Below, one piece after another: positions 12,382 to 24,861 of a DNA stretch of 64,000 nucleotides (the first letter of the stretch is position 1; every line of letters starts with the position of its first letter). Where the stretch lies: contig NC_092859.1 in the NCBI RefSeq assembly GCF_032062135.1, positions 123,037,259 to 123,101,258 on the forward strand, written 5' to 3'. The notes under the pieces were generated by a model, which was not told the origin of the DNA, did no database searches, and saw nothing but the letters and a program-made list of their open reading frames with translations. This DNA comes from Pyxicephalus adspersus (Eukaryota > Chordata > Amphibia > Anura > Pyxicephalidae). The position numbers were made by a program, and so were the translations under genes.

Positions 12382-12621
12382 TGCCTAATAATTTTTTATT
12401 AGGCCAGTGAGTGGGAAGTTTGATATCCAAAGTGACAGTCCATCTAGTTTGACCAAATGTTGTCCAACCCATAACAGCCTGCTTTTATGTGTCAATTCTA
12501 ATTGATTACTACATGTACAAAAAAAAGGGAACCTGTCTGTGCTATATTTGCCTGAACAGAAAACCGCAAAGTAAAATACATTGTCTTTTACTAGAAGCCA
12601 GGGCATGGGAAGGCTGACTTC

Positions 12622-13015
12622 CATTGGAGGCTTGAAAGGATATAAAGCTTTAATGGCCAGATTGTGTCAATTTAATGTTTTATCAGTAACCATATATTAA
12701 TCATATATAATTTACAGGGCAAGGAGCCAAGTTAAAATTTCTGTAATCCACAGCAACAATCAAAAATTATGTTCCTGAACTCAGACAATCTTAATGGTTG
12801 TTTTGTGCTTTATATCAAGCACACCTTTCTGCCGTTCATTGGAGGCTTGAGAGGGTCGATTCCCTTAAAGAATAGATCAGGGTCATTTAAGGTTTGATAA
12901 GCAACCTAATATTAGTCATATCTAATATAACTGCAAGTCCAAATTTCTGTAACCCACAGCAACAATCAGAATTTATGTTTCTGAATTCAGACTGTTAATA
13001 AATGTCAATAGTTTT
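12622..13015. repeat. Old tandem duplication, about 215-bp unit x 2
   Basis: CATTGGAGGCTTGA recurs at 12622 and about 12837. Matching blocks follow at the same spacing: ATTAATCATAT/ATTAGTCATAT, AATTTCTGTAATCCACAGC/AATTTCTGTAACCCACAGC and CTGAACTCAGAC/CTGAATTCAGAC. The copies have diverged clearly, so the event is old compared with those at 49490 and 53275. Confidence 0.75.
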
Positions 13016-13349
13016 GTGGTATACTTCTAGCAGCTTTCTCCCCAAAGGACAGTTGCACTAGTAATAGGCTAAGTAAATTCGCCCTCCCTAGCCCTAACTA
13101 ACCTAAAACCCCTCCCTGGCCTTCTGGTAATTGTCTCAGCAAAGCAGTCACTGCCTCCCCATCATCTCACTTCTCTAGGCCCAAATCTTCTTCATTGCTG
13201 GCCTTCCTTGTATAGCAAGCCATACCCACTCACTCCATGTGGAATATTTATAAAGCGGTGACTGTAAATTCACCAAACATTCACTGGTGGTATATCACTC
13301 ACTTAAAATATAAACATCAATATATTATATATACTTCTGTGGATAGCTA

Positions 13350-13365
13350 CTATATATATATATAG

Positions 13366-13416
<51 letters not shown>

Positions 13417-13420
13417 GCTA
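13350..13420. repeat. (TA)n microsatellite with interruptions
   Basis: A long TA tract interrupted by AGCTA and AAATA. Self-complementary and therefore able to extrude as a cruciform. Confidence 0.95.
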
Positions 13421-13798
13421 CTAGAATCATACACAAAGGTGGCTACAGCAGGGCCCCATTGAACTCTGCAACTGTAGCCACCCATAAAACAGAATGTGAG
13501 GAATCATTTTTTCAGCAATCCAATGCCAAGCAAAGCAATAGCAGGCTGGGCAAGAAAGGACACAGCAAACACAGTAAGTGATGACTTTGCCAGCATTATT
13601 TGTAATTTTGCCATGAAGGTTTAATTACATCTTAACAAATACAAAAGATAACCTTTAATAATGCAGGCACCACAGCACCCCTACTTTACTTTGCCTTCTA
13701 CTTTGGTTTTATATTGGGTGTACCATTCTAAATAAAGTGGATGACAATGCACCTCATACTAGTTCAAGGTAAAATTTCACAGGTCTGAATGGGTCTTG

Positions 13799-13966
13799 CA
13801 GTTTTTCTCAACCAAGGTTTCCTAAAATGTTGCTAGGGGTTCTTGGAGCAATGGGGCCATTGTGCCTCCAAGGCCAGTTACCACTTACCCCAATGATCTG
13901 TAAGGATGTCATTTTTCCCAATGCCCAGCAATATAAGAGGGGTTCTTCCCACTGACCACTAATATA
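13799..13966 (-). mobile_element. hAT-like non-autonomous element, truncated
   Basis: It begins CAGTTTTTCTCAACCAAGGTT, matching the complement of the right end of the 44957 copy (GGTTGAGAAACACTG). GGGGTTCTTGGAGCAATGG and AATGATCTGTAAGGATG follow. The far end is missing. Confidence 0.6.
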
Positions 13967-15491
13967 CTGTGAGCTATGAATATAGTATATATATAGATAG
14001 CAGGGGTTCGCTTAAAAAAAAAAAGTTATTTCCAAGGTTTGGTGTCTTTGGTCCAACTGAAGACTATTGGACCAGTGCTGTAGATTTTAGACCTGAAGAT
14101 GAAACATCTTTTAACAAAATCCTTTGTATGTATTTCAATCTTCCTAATCGCAACTGATAGTCTTAGGTGCAAAACCAAACCACAATCATTAGACACTATT
14201 AATAAACTGTATTTATAACACAGAATTGTGAACTAAAAGCCCAATTATATTTAACACCATGTTTTTTTACATGGGTAAGGGCATTTATTTTACGGCACAA
14301 TATGTATGGAGATGATGTTCACCTTTTGATAATAATATTAATATTTAAAATTTGCCTCTTTGCCTGCTGCAATTTCTGAGTACTGTCAGCATTGGGTACA
14401 CTGAATCATCAACAACTGCCGACAAATGAAACTTATCAACGAACAAGGCTGTAGCAGAGTGCTGCAGTTACTAGCACATAACTTTGTCAGCCTGGAAGTG
14501 ATCATGATAAATTAGTTGTCTCGGCTTTCATATAATGCAACCAAAAATTGCTTCTGCTGCTGAACTCCGCAGCTGGGAGACGAGTCTACATAGACATTAT
14601 ATGAAATCATGCAGCTGGTGGTATGAAGGCCAAGGGCAAAATACATAGAGGCCCTGTTGCTAAAACATTTATTTTTGCAAAAATCTTCCCATAAGACTAT
14701 ACTTAGAAGGAATAAAGGAGCTGGGCCAGCACTATGGCATACAGGGAAAGAAGGGCTGTGCTAGGGAGTTGACTCTCCTGTAGCAGTCAAAAAGGTGCAT
14801 TGCAAGTGAATAAAAGTTATGGAAACAAAAAAATATTTAAAACTCTTGATTTTGTGCACTTTTGGTGATTGGGTCTATTAAAATACTTTACAGGAAAAAA
14901 TACAATTTTTTTTAAAGTAAAGATGAGCAAAAATCATCAATCCCTCCTTTCTCAATCTCACCTGTTTCCGCCCTGACTTTGGTACTTGGAGTCACTGATT
15001 TTAATGAACATACAAGTGAAGTCAGCACTTTTTATAAATAAATCTATTTTGGATTGGTGACTGTGAGTTATAAAGCCCATGGATGATCAGCACAACAGCC
15101 AGGCAACAAACATTTTTAGAGGGAGATTTCCATATTTATTTCATGACAGGTTTTCTTTAAACTGAAGGTCATGGTTTTGTACAGGGATACAATCAGCAAT
15201 ATAAAACAGATGGGCCCTATGTATCACTGCTCGAATAGTGATTTATTGCAGTGTGTCACTGTTGGAGATTTCCCTACCTTCCTGTCCTGGTGTCAGTGAA
15301 ATCAGGGAAACAGTAACAGCTGACACAGGTTCTAACCCTTCTGGACATTATTTAAAATGAAAGTTCTGGCTGGGAGATGCACTTTAAAGCTGAACTCTAG
15401 GCAGACAGCTTAATGAACAGATGAAATATATATACAAGCACTGCCAAAGGTCCATCCAGTCTTGAGATTTCCATTGCTCTTCTATATGTCT
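13967..15491. other. Non-coding stretch, nothing recognised
   Basis: A poly-A run lies near 14012. Open frames are short and lack splice context. Confidence 0.4.
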
Positions 15492-15580
15492 GGTATTATT
15501 ATTATTATTATTATTGATAATTACCAGGATTTATAAAGCGCCAACATATTACGCAGCGCTGTACAATAAATAGGGCAGAA
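15492..15580 (-). repeat. (ATT)n tract plus SINE tail end
   Basis: About eight ATT units are followed by AGGATTTATAAAGCGCCAAC and ATTACGCAGCGCTGTACA. This is the complement of the 3' end of the SINE tail (type B, as at 33837). The trinucleotide tract sits where the SINE's own A/T-rich end would be. Confidence 0.75.
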
Positions 15581-15732
15581 GACTTGGTTTTACCTTGTTA
15601 CAGTTATGTAATACTTGTAGATCTTGTCTTTCCCCTAGACTGTGACTGGAGAGTGTAAGAAGAAGCATCTTTCTATCACACTGCTCTCACCTGCTATCAG
15701 CATACTCCTTGCATTTAAGTGCCATCTGCAGC

Positions 15733-15905
15733 CCACTCACTGGCCACTTTATTAGGTACATCTTGCTAGTACTGGGTTAGACCCACTTTTGCTTTAAGAT
15801 CTGCCATAATTCTTCATGGCATAGACTCATCACAGTGCTGGAGACATTCCTTAGGGCCTAGATTGGTATAATAGTATCATGCAATTTCTGCCTGCAAAGG
15901 TGTCA
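15733..15905 (-). pseudogene. Terminal fragment of a Tc1/mariner-like DNA transposon
   Basis: The outer end CACTCACTGGCCACTTTATT with AGGTACA is an end I recall from Tc1-like elements of fish and frogs. Read on the - strand there are traces of a transposase C-terminus: an ESMP-like motif, then DLKAKVGLTQY, then PNKVASEW, with stops and a frame break. The rest of the element is absent. Family assignment is from memory, not from a search. Confidence 0.5.
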
Positions 15906-17479
15906 TCTGACCCCAGATCCTCATTTTATGAGTTAGTCCTCCAGCAGCAGGCATCGGACACCTTGCTCAGCAAAAGCTTGCAATTAAATCTTGCTGCTGT
16001 AGACCTTGAATGGTGAGAAAACAGAAGATGAATTTCTATACCAGCATCCTCACAAAAACAGAACTGTTCAGTAAAATGATATTTTAATTTAAAGGAAAGC
16101 AAATTTAGTGCAGATACATCATTGCATAGAGGACAGCAGATCTCTTTATCCTCTGCCCTGCATACTTGTCTCCTTTTTTCTATATTCACATATAAATTAC
16201 ACTAGAGAGGAAGAGAGCCGAAGGTGTGATAGTAGCCCAAGGTGTGTTAAGCTGGCAATGGGAGTCACCCAAGCAATAATGTACAATTAAGAGTTACAGA
16301 AATAGCACATGACCCACAGATGTGCAGTCTGCCAAGTCTCAAGTGGCAAGTGAGAGAAAATAGAGCTGTAAAACTAAAGCTACTGATGATTAGGTGACCA
16401 CAGCAGTTTAGATTCATGGTTCACACCCCTCCACTTCCAGCCACAAAATCAGAGAAGCTGAACTTTTCTAGTAAATTGAATCATGGTTCACTTCTCCAAG
16501 ACATGCCTATGCAGCAAGAAAATGTCAATCTTTGAGAACCTCTTGACATTTTTTAACAGATTGTCACCTCTTTGTTTAGCATTTTTGTTGTACTGTAGTT
16601 AACCAAAACACATGATTATAAGCTACATTGAGAATGGAATATTCAATCATTGAATTTTATTGTGAAGAAGTCTGCCCACTATTTGCAGCTGTGGCCATGA
16701 TCACCACTTTAAAAAAAAACATACACCACTCATTTCCACTGCATGTAATGGTGTTCTCCATTTGTAGTGAATGCGATCTGGGAATCATAAAGTGGTAATC
16801 ATGCTGACTGTCACTTTTTAAATTGGGCAATAGCAGCATTACCGCTGATAAACAACCACAATCACTAGTTTTTAATTAGGTGCAAGTCATTCATAAAAGT
16901 GGTGACCATGTCCACTGATGAATGGGGATATCACAAAAGTGCCATTATTGCAACAGAAATAATTGCATTCTACTATCACTCTAATTCACACTTTTATTTG
17001 AACTTTATAAATTTTGTCTGCAAGGAGTTAAATAAAGTCTACATCATCCCTGTTACAAAATAAGACATAGTAGGGAATTTACTGCCCAGTAATCTGTGTT
17101 GTATTTATTGTGGTTTGACTTGACTGTTGAGAAATGTTTCATTTCCCATAACTGCGTCAACAGCTGCTTATAGTTCAGTGTGAAAAACATCAGGTGATAC
17201 GGATACACAGGTCACTACTGCAATATAAAACTTCTATTGGGATCATATATAAGAGAGATCGCTATAAGTTATATTCCCGTTTGTCGTTTTGTAATAAACA
17301 CGTTTTGGAACTTAACATTAATAGCAGTTTTTTATTTCTTTTTAACATTTGTTTTCAATAAGCAGGGTCACACGTTTTTATGCCCACATGTTTTTATTGA
17401 CTGTGAAAATCAGTGGGAAATTCACTGATCCGTCTACTTCTCAACTACATGTACATGTTTGATTGTTGCCTGAGACTTA
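15906..17479. other. Non-coding stretch, nothing recognised
   Basis: Short chance frames only. No repeat family that I can name. Confidence 0.4.
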
Positions 17480-17708
17480 GTATTTGAACGAACAGTCGTC
17501 TCTGTAAAAATCTAGTGTGTACAGTGATCCCCCTGACATTGTATAGTGATGGATGATCGCTGACATATCTTATGAAGGAGGACGCAGTGGGGTGCCTCCT
17601 GCTCATCCTTCCCCCTCTCCATAGAACTGAACAACACTGTCTATGGCTCTATCATTCTAGTGTCGCTGGAACCAATCAGACAGAAATGCCATCTGTACAT
17701 GGCTTTAG
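17480..17708 (-). mobile_element. Very old copy of the TTA-duplicating miniature element (tentative)
   Basis: It shares scattered blocks with the elements at 22181 and 53110: GTGTGTACAGTGATC, GGATGATCGCTGA, GCAGTGGGGTGCC, CCCCCTCTCCATAGAACTGA and a GTACATGGCTTTAG end. No clear terminal repeats remain. A similar weaker echo lies at 7020-7080. Confidence 0.35.
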
Positions 17709-18845
17709 AAGATTGTAATGGGTGTTAGAGGCTCTTGTGAGACCTTATTCAGTATGTACAAAGACTCAGCATTTGTCATTCAGGCTACAATTTATTTCTT
17801 TAATCAGCTTTTCTCCATAATAATCCTTATGAGGCTGCACAGATAGATTCAGCCTGAATACTGGGTGCTGGTAATATATTTGTCTTACTGGTATTTTCTT
17901 GTTTTATTTAAACAGTAGCTATAAGGTGTGTTTAGTCTATATTCTAAATAATTGTTCACTATTTCCCCTTTTATGCCTTTAAAACGTAAGCATTGACTTC
18001 AGTTTTGCACAGTTGTATGACCTCCTTAGCTGTATGAAATTACTTACTCTAATTTCACTGTACACGGCCAGCTTCTCACAGTGTGCATTGGAAGCTTCAT
18101 TTCCTGGCTGGATGGCAATCCAGCATCATCTAGCCATTGGCATTGCTACAGAGCTGTTTGCATGGGATGTCTAAATGGCTGGAGGTAAAGATAGAGTTCA
18201 ACTTCAAAGCTCATTTACTGATTGTTAAAATATCCAAACATTTGTATGTCTGTGTACTGGCTACAAGTTTATTTTAAACTCCAAAATCAGCCAAAACATT
18301 TTATTTTACTTTAGTTATATTTTGTGTTCTTGCTTTGACAAATCTCCAGGGGGAACACAGATATAACGAAAAACATTTTTTTTTTAATTATTGCTTCATC
18401 TTCCTGTTTTGGTGACAACTGCACCTCCAACTTCTTGTATATATGTATCATAGAGGTAAGAGATAGTGGAAAATCCTTATTGAGTGAAGAACAGAAATAA
18501 CATCCACAAATGTTTTATGTCTTCCCTACACTGTTCATAACAAACAGGCCAACTCCAATAATCAAATTATTAAATATACCCTTTCAGCTTATACAGAATC
18601 TAATACTCGTTCAAGTCAAACAAAGTATTACATAACTTAAGGCAGGGTCCTGCTGTGACGATGTAGGAGGGCCTTTACACATTTCAGCTCAGGAGGATCT
18701 CCGGCTCCCATGGGACTGTAGGTTAAGTAACATTCTTTCTTTTCTCATTCTCTAGGTCTGTCCAGCTGCAGTCCCTGGGCGTCAGGATTCACACAAATAT
18801 CTAGGATTTCTCAAACAGACAGCAGTAAATTTTGAATGGTATGGT
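17709..18845. other. Non-coding stretch, nothing recognised
   Basis: AT-rich, with no open frame worth reporting. Confidence 0.4.
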
Positions 18846-19170
18846 TTATTATTATTATTACACAGTATTTATATAGCGCCATCATATAACGCAGCGCTGT
18901 ACAAAGTCTATAGTCATGTCACTAACTGTCCCTCAAAGGACCTCACAATCTAATGTTCCTACTATAGTCATATGTCATTAATGTAGTATAAGATCAATTT
19001 TAGGGAGAAGCCAATTAACCTAACTGCGTGTTTTTGGGATGTGGGAGGAAACCGGAGTACCCAGAGGAAACCCACGCAGACACGAGGAGAACCTGCAAAC
19101 TCCATGCAGATAGTGTCCTGGCTGGTATTTGAACCTAGGACCTAGCGCTGCAAAGGCCAAAGTGCCAGCA
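18846..19170 (-). repeat. tRNA-headed SINE, nearly complete, best-preserved minus copy
   Basis: On the - strand it has CTGGCACTTTGGCC, then AGGTTCAAATACCAGCCAGG (B-box-like), then GGAGTTTGCAGGTTCTCC. Next is the GGTTTCCTCCCACATCCC core, then ATTAACCTAACTGC in complement. The tail has GACATGACTATAGACTTTGT and ends GCGCTATATAAATACTGTG with ATT repeats. It serves as the reference for the family in this window. Confidence 0.85.
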
Positions 19171-20885
19171 TACATAATAATTCTATTACTTATTGGAGGG
19201 CTTCTTTTAAAATAAAAGAAATGGTTGGAGTTGGGTGTTACTCATCATACTTTGTGCAATAGCAGCCCGGCACAATGCTTCTGGCATATGAAGTTCCTCG
19301 AATGCTGTAAAAAAATTGTACTCTATTTTTTCAAGGAATATGTAAAATATGCTTTTATGGGTAAATGAATTTCACAGCCTTAGCTGTGTCACACCTGGGG
19401 TTGTAAACACGAGATTGCCTCTAGAACTTGAAAAGCGAGTTTTCTAGACAAATCCGATATGAAAACATTTAGTATGAAAGGATTCTGTCTATTCTTCTTG
19501 GAGTGATTTAAAGCCATTATGGAAATGTGTCAGTTAAGAGCTAGGAAAAACAGATGCCTTTGTAAATGAAAAGTAGTGCTGACATGGAAGAGTGGAAGAG
19601 ATCTAAGGAGGGATGGTTCTGGTGTGTATGCATACGCTCTTCTTGCAAAAATAAATACAGCAAGCAGCTATGATGGCCATCAACAACTTAAATCTATTGA
19701 AATAAACAGGACACCAGACTTTCATTGTAGAGTGTGCTTTATGTCAGTAGCAACATGCTTCTCCATGACATTAAAGGAGATATCCCAAAAAAATATATAT
19801 TGAAAGGACAGCCAGCAGGAAGCAAGTGAAGAACTGTAAATCACACTACATGCTGCTAGAGATATCCAACTATTGGTGCTGTCTATGTAATCTCACCTTC
19901 AGTTTATGCTATTTTATAAATTCATTTAGTTACTGCAATGGTAGTCTATGGATTCTGTTTATTTACCACAATTTAAATTTGCCTTTCACTGACCTTCTGG
20001 AAAATTAGATAGTCAGACAGAAATTTGTAGTAACAAATAGTTGCCCTTTTTCTGTCTTCCTCTCTTCACTTTTTGCTATTTTTTATTCTAAATTTAATGT
20101 ATGTTGCAATTGCTGATGCATTTAAAAAGATAGGGGGGTGGGTGCACTATGACACACTGGATGTTGGAAAAAGAAAGGCTCACAAACACACAAGAAGTTG
20201 TCATAAGTATACCATGTTTAGTAAGTTTTTTTAATCGAGTAGGGGAAAATGACAATAATAGGGTTATTTCTATAGATATTGAGCTAACCTGATCAAAAAA
20301 TCAATCTAATCAGTCAGGTGTTTAAATCCTATACTCTATTACTGTGTTTTTAATGGCTTTTATCACTGAATAAAAATAGCACAAATGTTTCAAATTACCA
20401 TTAGTTTATCCTTTTCCCCTCTTTTCTATTTCCCAAGTTTATATAGCTCCAAAATTTTATGCAGCATATTAAAGGTTTGGGATATAAATATAATTCCAAA
20501 TCATAGGTTATTGATAAGAAAAGAAAATTATATCTTTGAAAAAAATCATCAAAATGCTCACTAAAAATCCCCAATTTGGCTTCCCCTAATACCATCTGTG
20601 GTACTAGGGGTGCAGATGGGCTTATCAAGGAAGAGGATGGTGGAATTTCACCAATATTGGTAGGGCTTATATGAACCCACTGTACATGAATCATTATAAG
20701 TCTATAAAATATCAGTGGCAAGTAGAATAACATGGCATGAACAGAAAGCTCTGCCATTGGTGGTGACCTAGACTTTGGTTAGGACGACCTCACATTATCA
20801 AAGAATGGTGGTCATTTAGAAGAATTTCTCTTAAATTGCTGGCCATTGGAAAGGCTGCCACCTTATAGCAGCCCTTTACTTTACT
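19171..20885. other. Non-coding stretch, nothing recognised
   Basis: Frames of up to 118 codons (for example the - strand at 20401-20757) show no splice support or recognisable motif. Confidence 0.4.
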
Positions 20886-21011
20886 TATAGCAAAAAAGAT
20901 CATTGGTGTGTGTTAAATTGGCCTGCGAGTCACAAACTGATCATTGCTCGTGGAACCCATATGACCCTCTGGAACCCTAGGGTTTCATATAACCCTTGCT
21001 AAGAAACTCTG
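20886..21011 (+). mobile_element. hAT-like non-autonomous element, right half
   Basis: AGCAAAAAAGATCATTGGTG, CATTGCTCGTGGAACCC and GGAACCCTAGGGTTTCATAT match the right half of the elements at 1897 and 44957. It ends TAAGAAACTCTG. Confidence 0.6.
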
Positions 21012-22180
21012 TTGTAGATATATCTTGATACTTCTCAGTATAGATTAAAATCCAGGATATCTAAAAACGAATCATGGTAAGACAGTAGCTGAATGAAAAG
21101 AACTCTTTAACAGCACAGTTATTTGCAGCTGGTCTTATTCCTTGGATTGATCACTCAACAAAGCAATCTGCATCATGGCTGCAATGAAAGAACAATTATT
21201 TTTTTTTAACTTTTAATCATGTAGCATAAAAAATCAATCAGAAATAAGTAGCAAAGTTTCAAGCTTTATATTTTTTTTTGTAAATCCAGGAGTATACATA
21301 ACCAAAACCAAGGTGGACAAGGCCAGCAGTGTGGACCTGATGGAAATTCCAGTGACAGATGGGAAGTTAAAGTACAAATCAGATTATTTTTTTGTGAGGC
21401 AAAAATGAGGGTAAAAAAGATACTTTAATAAAAAGGACTTTTTGTTCATATAAGGAATCAAAGAATCAAACGATCCCAGTGCTTAGTTGTCATGATCTAT
21501 GAATATATTATAACAATTTAATCTGATTAAAAGACCAGCTGAAATAAACAACTAAAAGTCCACTAGTATGAAGTACTTTGGGCATTTGGTAGGACTTCTA
21601 TAATCTTAAACATACCCACTATGTTCAGTGACCTACATAGAAATACAATTCACTGCAACATACTGGATACTAGTCTGGTTTTCCTGCTGGCATTATAGAT
21701 ACATAATTAGAGAAAATGTTGGCATTGGTACTTGGCACACAAATACACTGATGTCTGACGCCAGATGGATGAGTAGGTTGCGCAAATGCCTTCTTAACAA
21801 ATACCTCTAGTTAGTTTTAACTGCTCCAGGAGAACATTGCCATGTAGTTTCTACAGTAACAAAACAATTAACCTCCAATCACTGACATATCATGTTATGT
21901 AACATTTATTTTGCTAAAGTAATATACACAATGGTCACATACAGTGATCCAACATGACATATTCTGTATTGGATAGATTGTGCATTACAGTCATACTCCA
22001 GTCATTGTATAATTTTAATATTTTAGTGTTTGTTATTAGGATAGTAAAGCTCTACAAAACACTGCTTCTTTTAAAGCTTTTCCCCAGTCTACTATCCTTA
22101 ATTTTAAAGTTTCCTTTTCTTTCTCTAATTGCACGAATAGACATACAACTACAGTATGGAAACCAAGGGTCCCTGCGTAA
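21012..22180. other. Non-coding stretch, nothing recognised
   Basis: Single-copy-looking AT-rich DNA. Confidence 0.4.
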
Positions 22181-22482
22181 GGCTACGTACACGTGTATAA
22201 TGGTTCTCGTCCGATGACTGGCTCAGGGCTGATATCGGACGAGAATCTTGCATGTGTACAGTGCTTGTCATCCTTTGTCCAAACGACCATTCTGGCGGAT
22301 CCACGGACGGCTAACGATTGTAATGAAGGGAAGAGAGTGCAGTGCAGTGCCGCTCCGTCATTTTCCCCCTCATCAAGCAGAACGGTGCTGAATGTACAGC
22401 GCTCATTCATGCATCATTTGTTGTTGGAAAGGATTGTGAAAGATCCTTTCCAACGACAATTATTGCAAGTGTGTACATAGCA
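22181..22482. mobile_element. PIF/Harbinger-like MITE, 302 bp, TAA duplication
   Basis: The left end is GGCTACGTACACGTG and the right end is GTGTGTACATAGCA, imperfect inverted repeats. TAA lies directly outside both ends (22178-22180 and 22483-22485). Inside are shorter inverted pairs: TCTCGTCCGAT with ATCGGACGAGA, and GGAAAGGATTGTGAAAGATCC with TTTCC. It also holds a C-rich block and GGCGGATCCACGGACG. There is no coding sequence. The 3-bp TWA duplication fits PIF/Harbinger. Confidence 0.8.
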
Positions 22483-23670
22483 TAAGACCTTTTACTGTGA
22501 TAACATACTGATAAAAGCCATACAACTGCTATTCTTTCATTCCATCAAAAGTACATTTTATAACCTCAAAATATCATTTGTGATTCTTGTAGATTCTTAG
22601 GGTAAAGATTTTCTGACTTTTATGTTCTCCTTGCTGGGGGGAAAAAAGGTTGTGCCCAAGGATCTGCAATGCAGGTTTCCCCATGCTTCTATTTTTTTTT
22701 TGTATCTGTGTGTATCTGTGTGTATCATGCTTCCACCTAAAAGCAAAACAAATACATTGTCATCCAGGTGATCTATACACCTTGCAAAGAGCTTAACACA
22801 CTCTGTTGCAAATTCCTACCTTTTCCTGTTCTGAAAATGACTGTTTGTTTCAATGAGCCTCTTCCAGACTGATCTCTGAATGGGAAGATCAGCCATCATT
22901 CTACCCACTTGGTGGAATGTCAGTATTCCAATATATGTACTGTCTGCATCCCTTTAGAAGTAATTACATTTTAGGGAGTATCTCACAAAATTGAAAATCA
23001 TATTGCACGGATTCCCAAAATTTAATATGTCTTAGTGCAGATTATGTCCTAAATGCATTATAAGTATAAAATTACTATAGTAAAATTGCAAATTCAAATG
23101 TATCATTTTTAATGTTTTAATATTGGTGCTTCTGTAAGTCTTTTCTGGGCACATCTTTCGAAGTTTAAATTATCTTTCAAAGATTTATCTTTTTTCCAGT
23201 GGATATAGGTATTTTCTTTTAAATCTTGTACTAGGATTAATGTATTTCAGTTGGATGAGGTCTACCATGATATGGCCAATTATAGAACTAGGGAAATTAT
23301 GTTTGTCAAAACTATAATCTATTCATAGGGAGTCATTCTCTAGGGACAAAATGTGCTGGATTCACCACCAAACCAGAATGTATCCTGTGTTTTGGAGCAA
23401 ACTGGAAGCTTTCTGCCAGTGAATGAGCACATTTAGAGGATGAGAATATCCATATACATGCACTCAAAAAACAAAGATGGTGACATTGTTCTCATATATT
23501 CTGTGTGTATTGCCCGATGTAATTATGGAACCGTATCAACTGAATGGAACTGTATTCCCTAATAAAGTTGGCCTACCAAGCGGAACCTTAAAATGTATGA
23601 AAAACATGTATGGGACAGGCAGTATATCAGCGAATATATCCTAATGATATGGAAGTCATCCCAAATGAGC

Positions 23671-23671
<1 letters not shown>
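22483..23671. other. Non-coding stretch, nothing recognised
   Basis: Contains a short TGTATCTGTG direct repeat near 22700. No coding signal. Confidence 0.4.

Positions 23672-23708
<37 letters not shown>
23672..23708. repeat. (ATT)n microsatellite
   Basis: About twelve ATT units, directly followed by a SINE-tail fragment in complement. This arrangement is also seen at 15492. Confidence 0.95.
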
Positions 23709-23709
<1 letters not shown>

Positions 23710-23823
23710 AATAGTAGTAATAAACAGTATTTACATGTCATTTGCAAATAGGAGTTGCAAATGACAGACACAGTGACACAGAAGGCAGAGAGGACCCTGC
23801 CCGAAAGTGCTTACAATCTAGGA
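23709..23823 (-). repeat. SINE type-B tail fragment
   Basis: In complement it reads CTAGATTGTAAGCACTTTCG, GGGCAGGGTCC and CTGTGTCACTGTGTCTGTCA, matching the type-B unit at 30219. Confidence 0.7.
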
Positions 23824-23849
23824 GTGTTGATTAATTAACTCAATTAGAT

Positions 23850-23889
23850 AGGTTCCTCCAGAGGTTGATTGGTTCCTCCAGAGGTTGAT
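23850..23889. repeat. 20-bp perfect tandem duplication
   Basis: GGTTCCTCCAGAGGTTGATT occurs twice in direct succession without a mismatch. Confidence 0.95.
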
Positions 23890-24426
23890 TGGTGTTCCTT
23901 GACCTGTGAATGATTGATCTCCCATTTCATGGTACCTGGCCAGTTCCAAGGCCAATGCCACTTGGGCCAACTGCAGGACACCACTGATTGCTTTAGGTAA
24001 CTGTAAAGGTGACATTCTGATCACTATTTTAAGGAAGGGCATTACAACTTCTAAGAGCATTTTTTTTACTAATTCCCAGGGATTCCCTGAGACCTAAAAA
24101 ATATTTCAGTGGTTTTGTTCAAGTAAGAAGGTTTAGATAGGCCATACAGGGCCTGATCCTGTCTGCCCCTTATTCTCCACCTGTTGTGTTGACACTGTAG
24201 TTCTTCCGTGGTGGGGCGTTTTATGATGGAAATATTGTTCTGCCTTTGAAGTGTGAATAAACTGCGTCATACATAATGTACACCAAGCACTTTTGTTGTG
24301 GTCAGACTAGACCTCAATGTGAAAACTTGCTGTACAGATGGACACTGTGTGGTAACTATAAAAATAACCAGCTACTAACCTTCATTATTTTACTTTGCAG
24401 TGATATGTTTACATTTATTAGAATTA

Positions 24427-24861
24427 AGCTACGTACACACTTCCAATTATTATCGTTGGTAAACGAACGACGAACGATCCTGCACGGTATCTGCGAACGA
24501 TCGTATAGCACCGATCCTGTACATACAGATAACGACACGATCGTTCGCAGATATTGTACACACGATAGATGCGATCGTTTGAACGATACAGGAAGTGACG
24601 TGCACCACAGGAAGTGAGCGAATGTTCGTTCACCGCCCATGCTCAGACCATGGACGATCAATGAACGACCGTACACACGATAGATGGTCAACGATCGTCG
24701 TCCAATCCGATCCGCCGGTCCGGTCGTTCATTTCCAACGACTATCCTCGTTCGTCGGCGTCGTTGGTTACTTTTTTTACGAACGATTTTTGCCCAATCGA
24801 TCGTTCGTCGTTCGTTTGTCGCTCATTTCCAACGATAAAAATTGGAAGTGTGTACGCAGCT
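24427..24861. mobile_element. PIF/Harbinger-like MITE, 435 bp, TTA duplication
   Basis: The ends are AGCTACGTACACACTTCCAA and TTGGAAGTGTGTACGCAGCT, near-perfect inverted repeats that continue inward through ATTATCGTTGG. TTA flanks both sides (24424-24426 and 24862-24864). The interior is dense in CGAACGA/CGATCGT motifs and has a CpG content unlike the surrounding DNA. The open frames across it (up to about 114 codons on both strands) reflect its inverted symmetry and are not genes. Confidence 0.9.
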
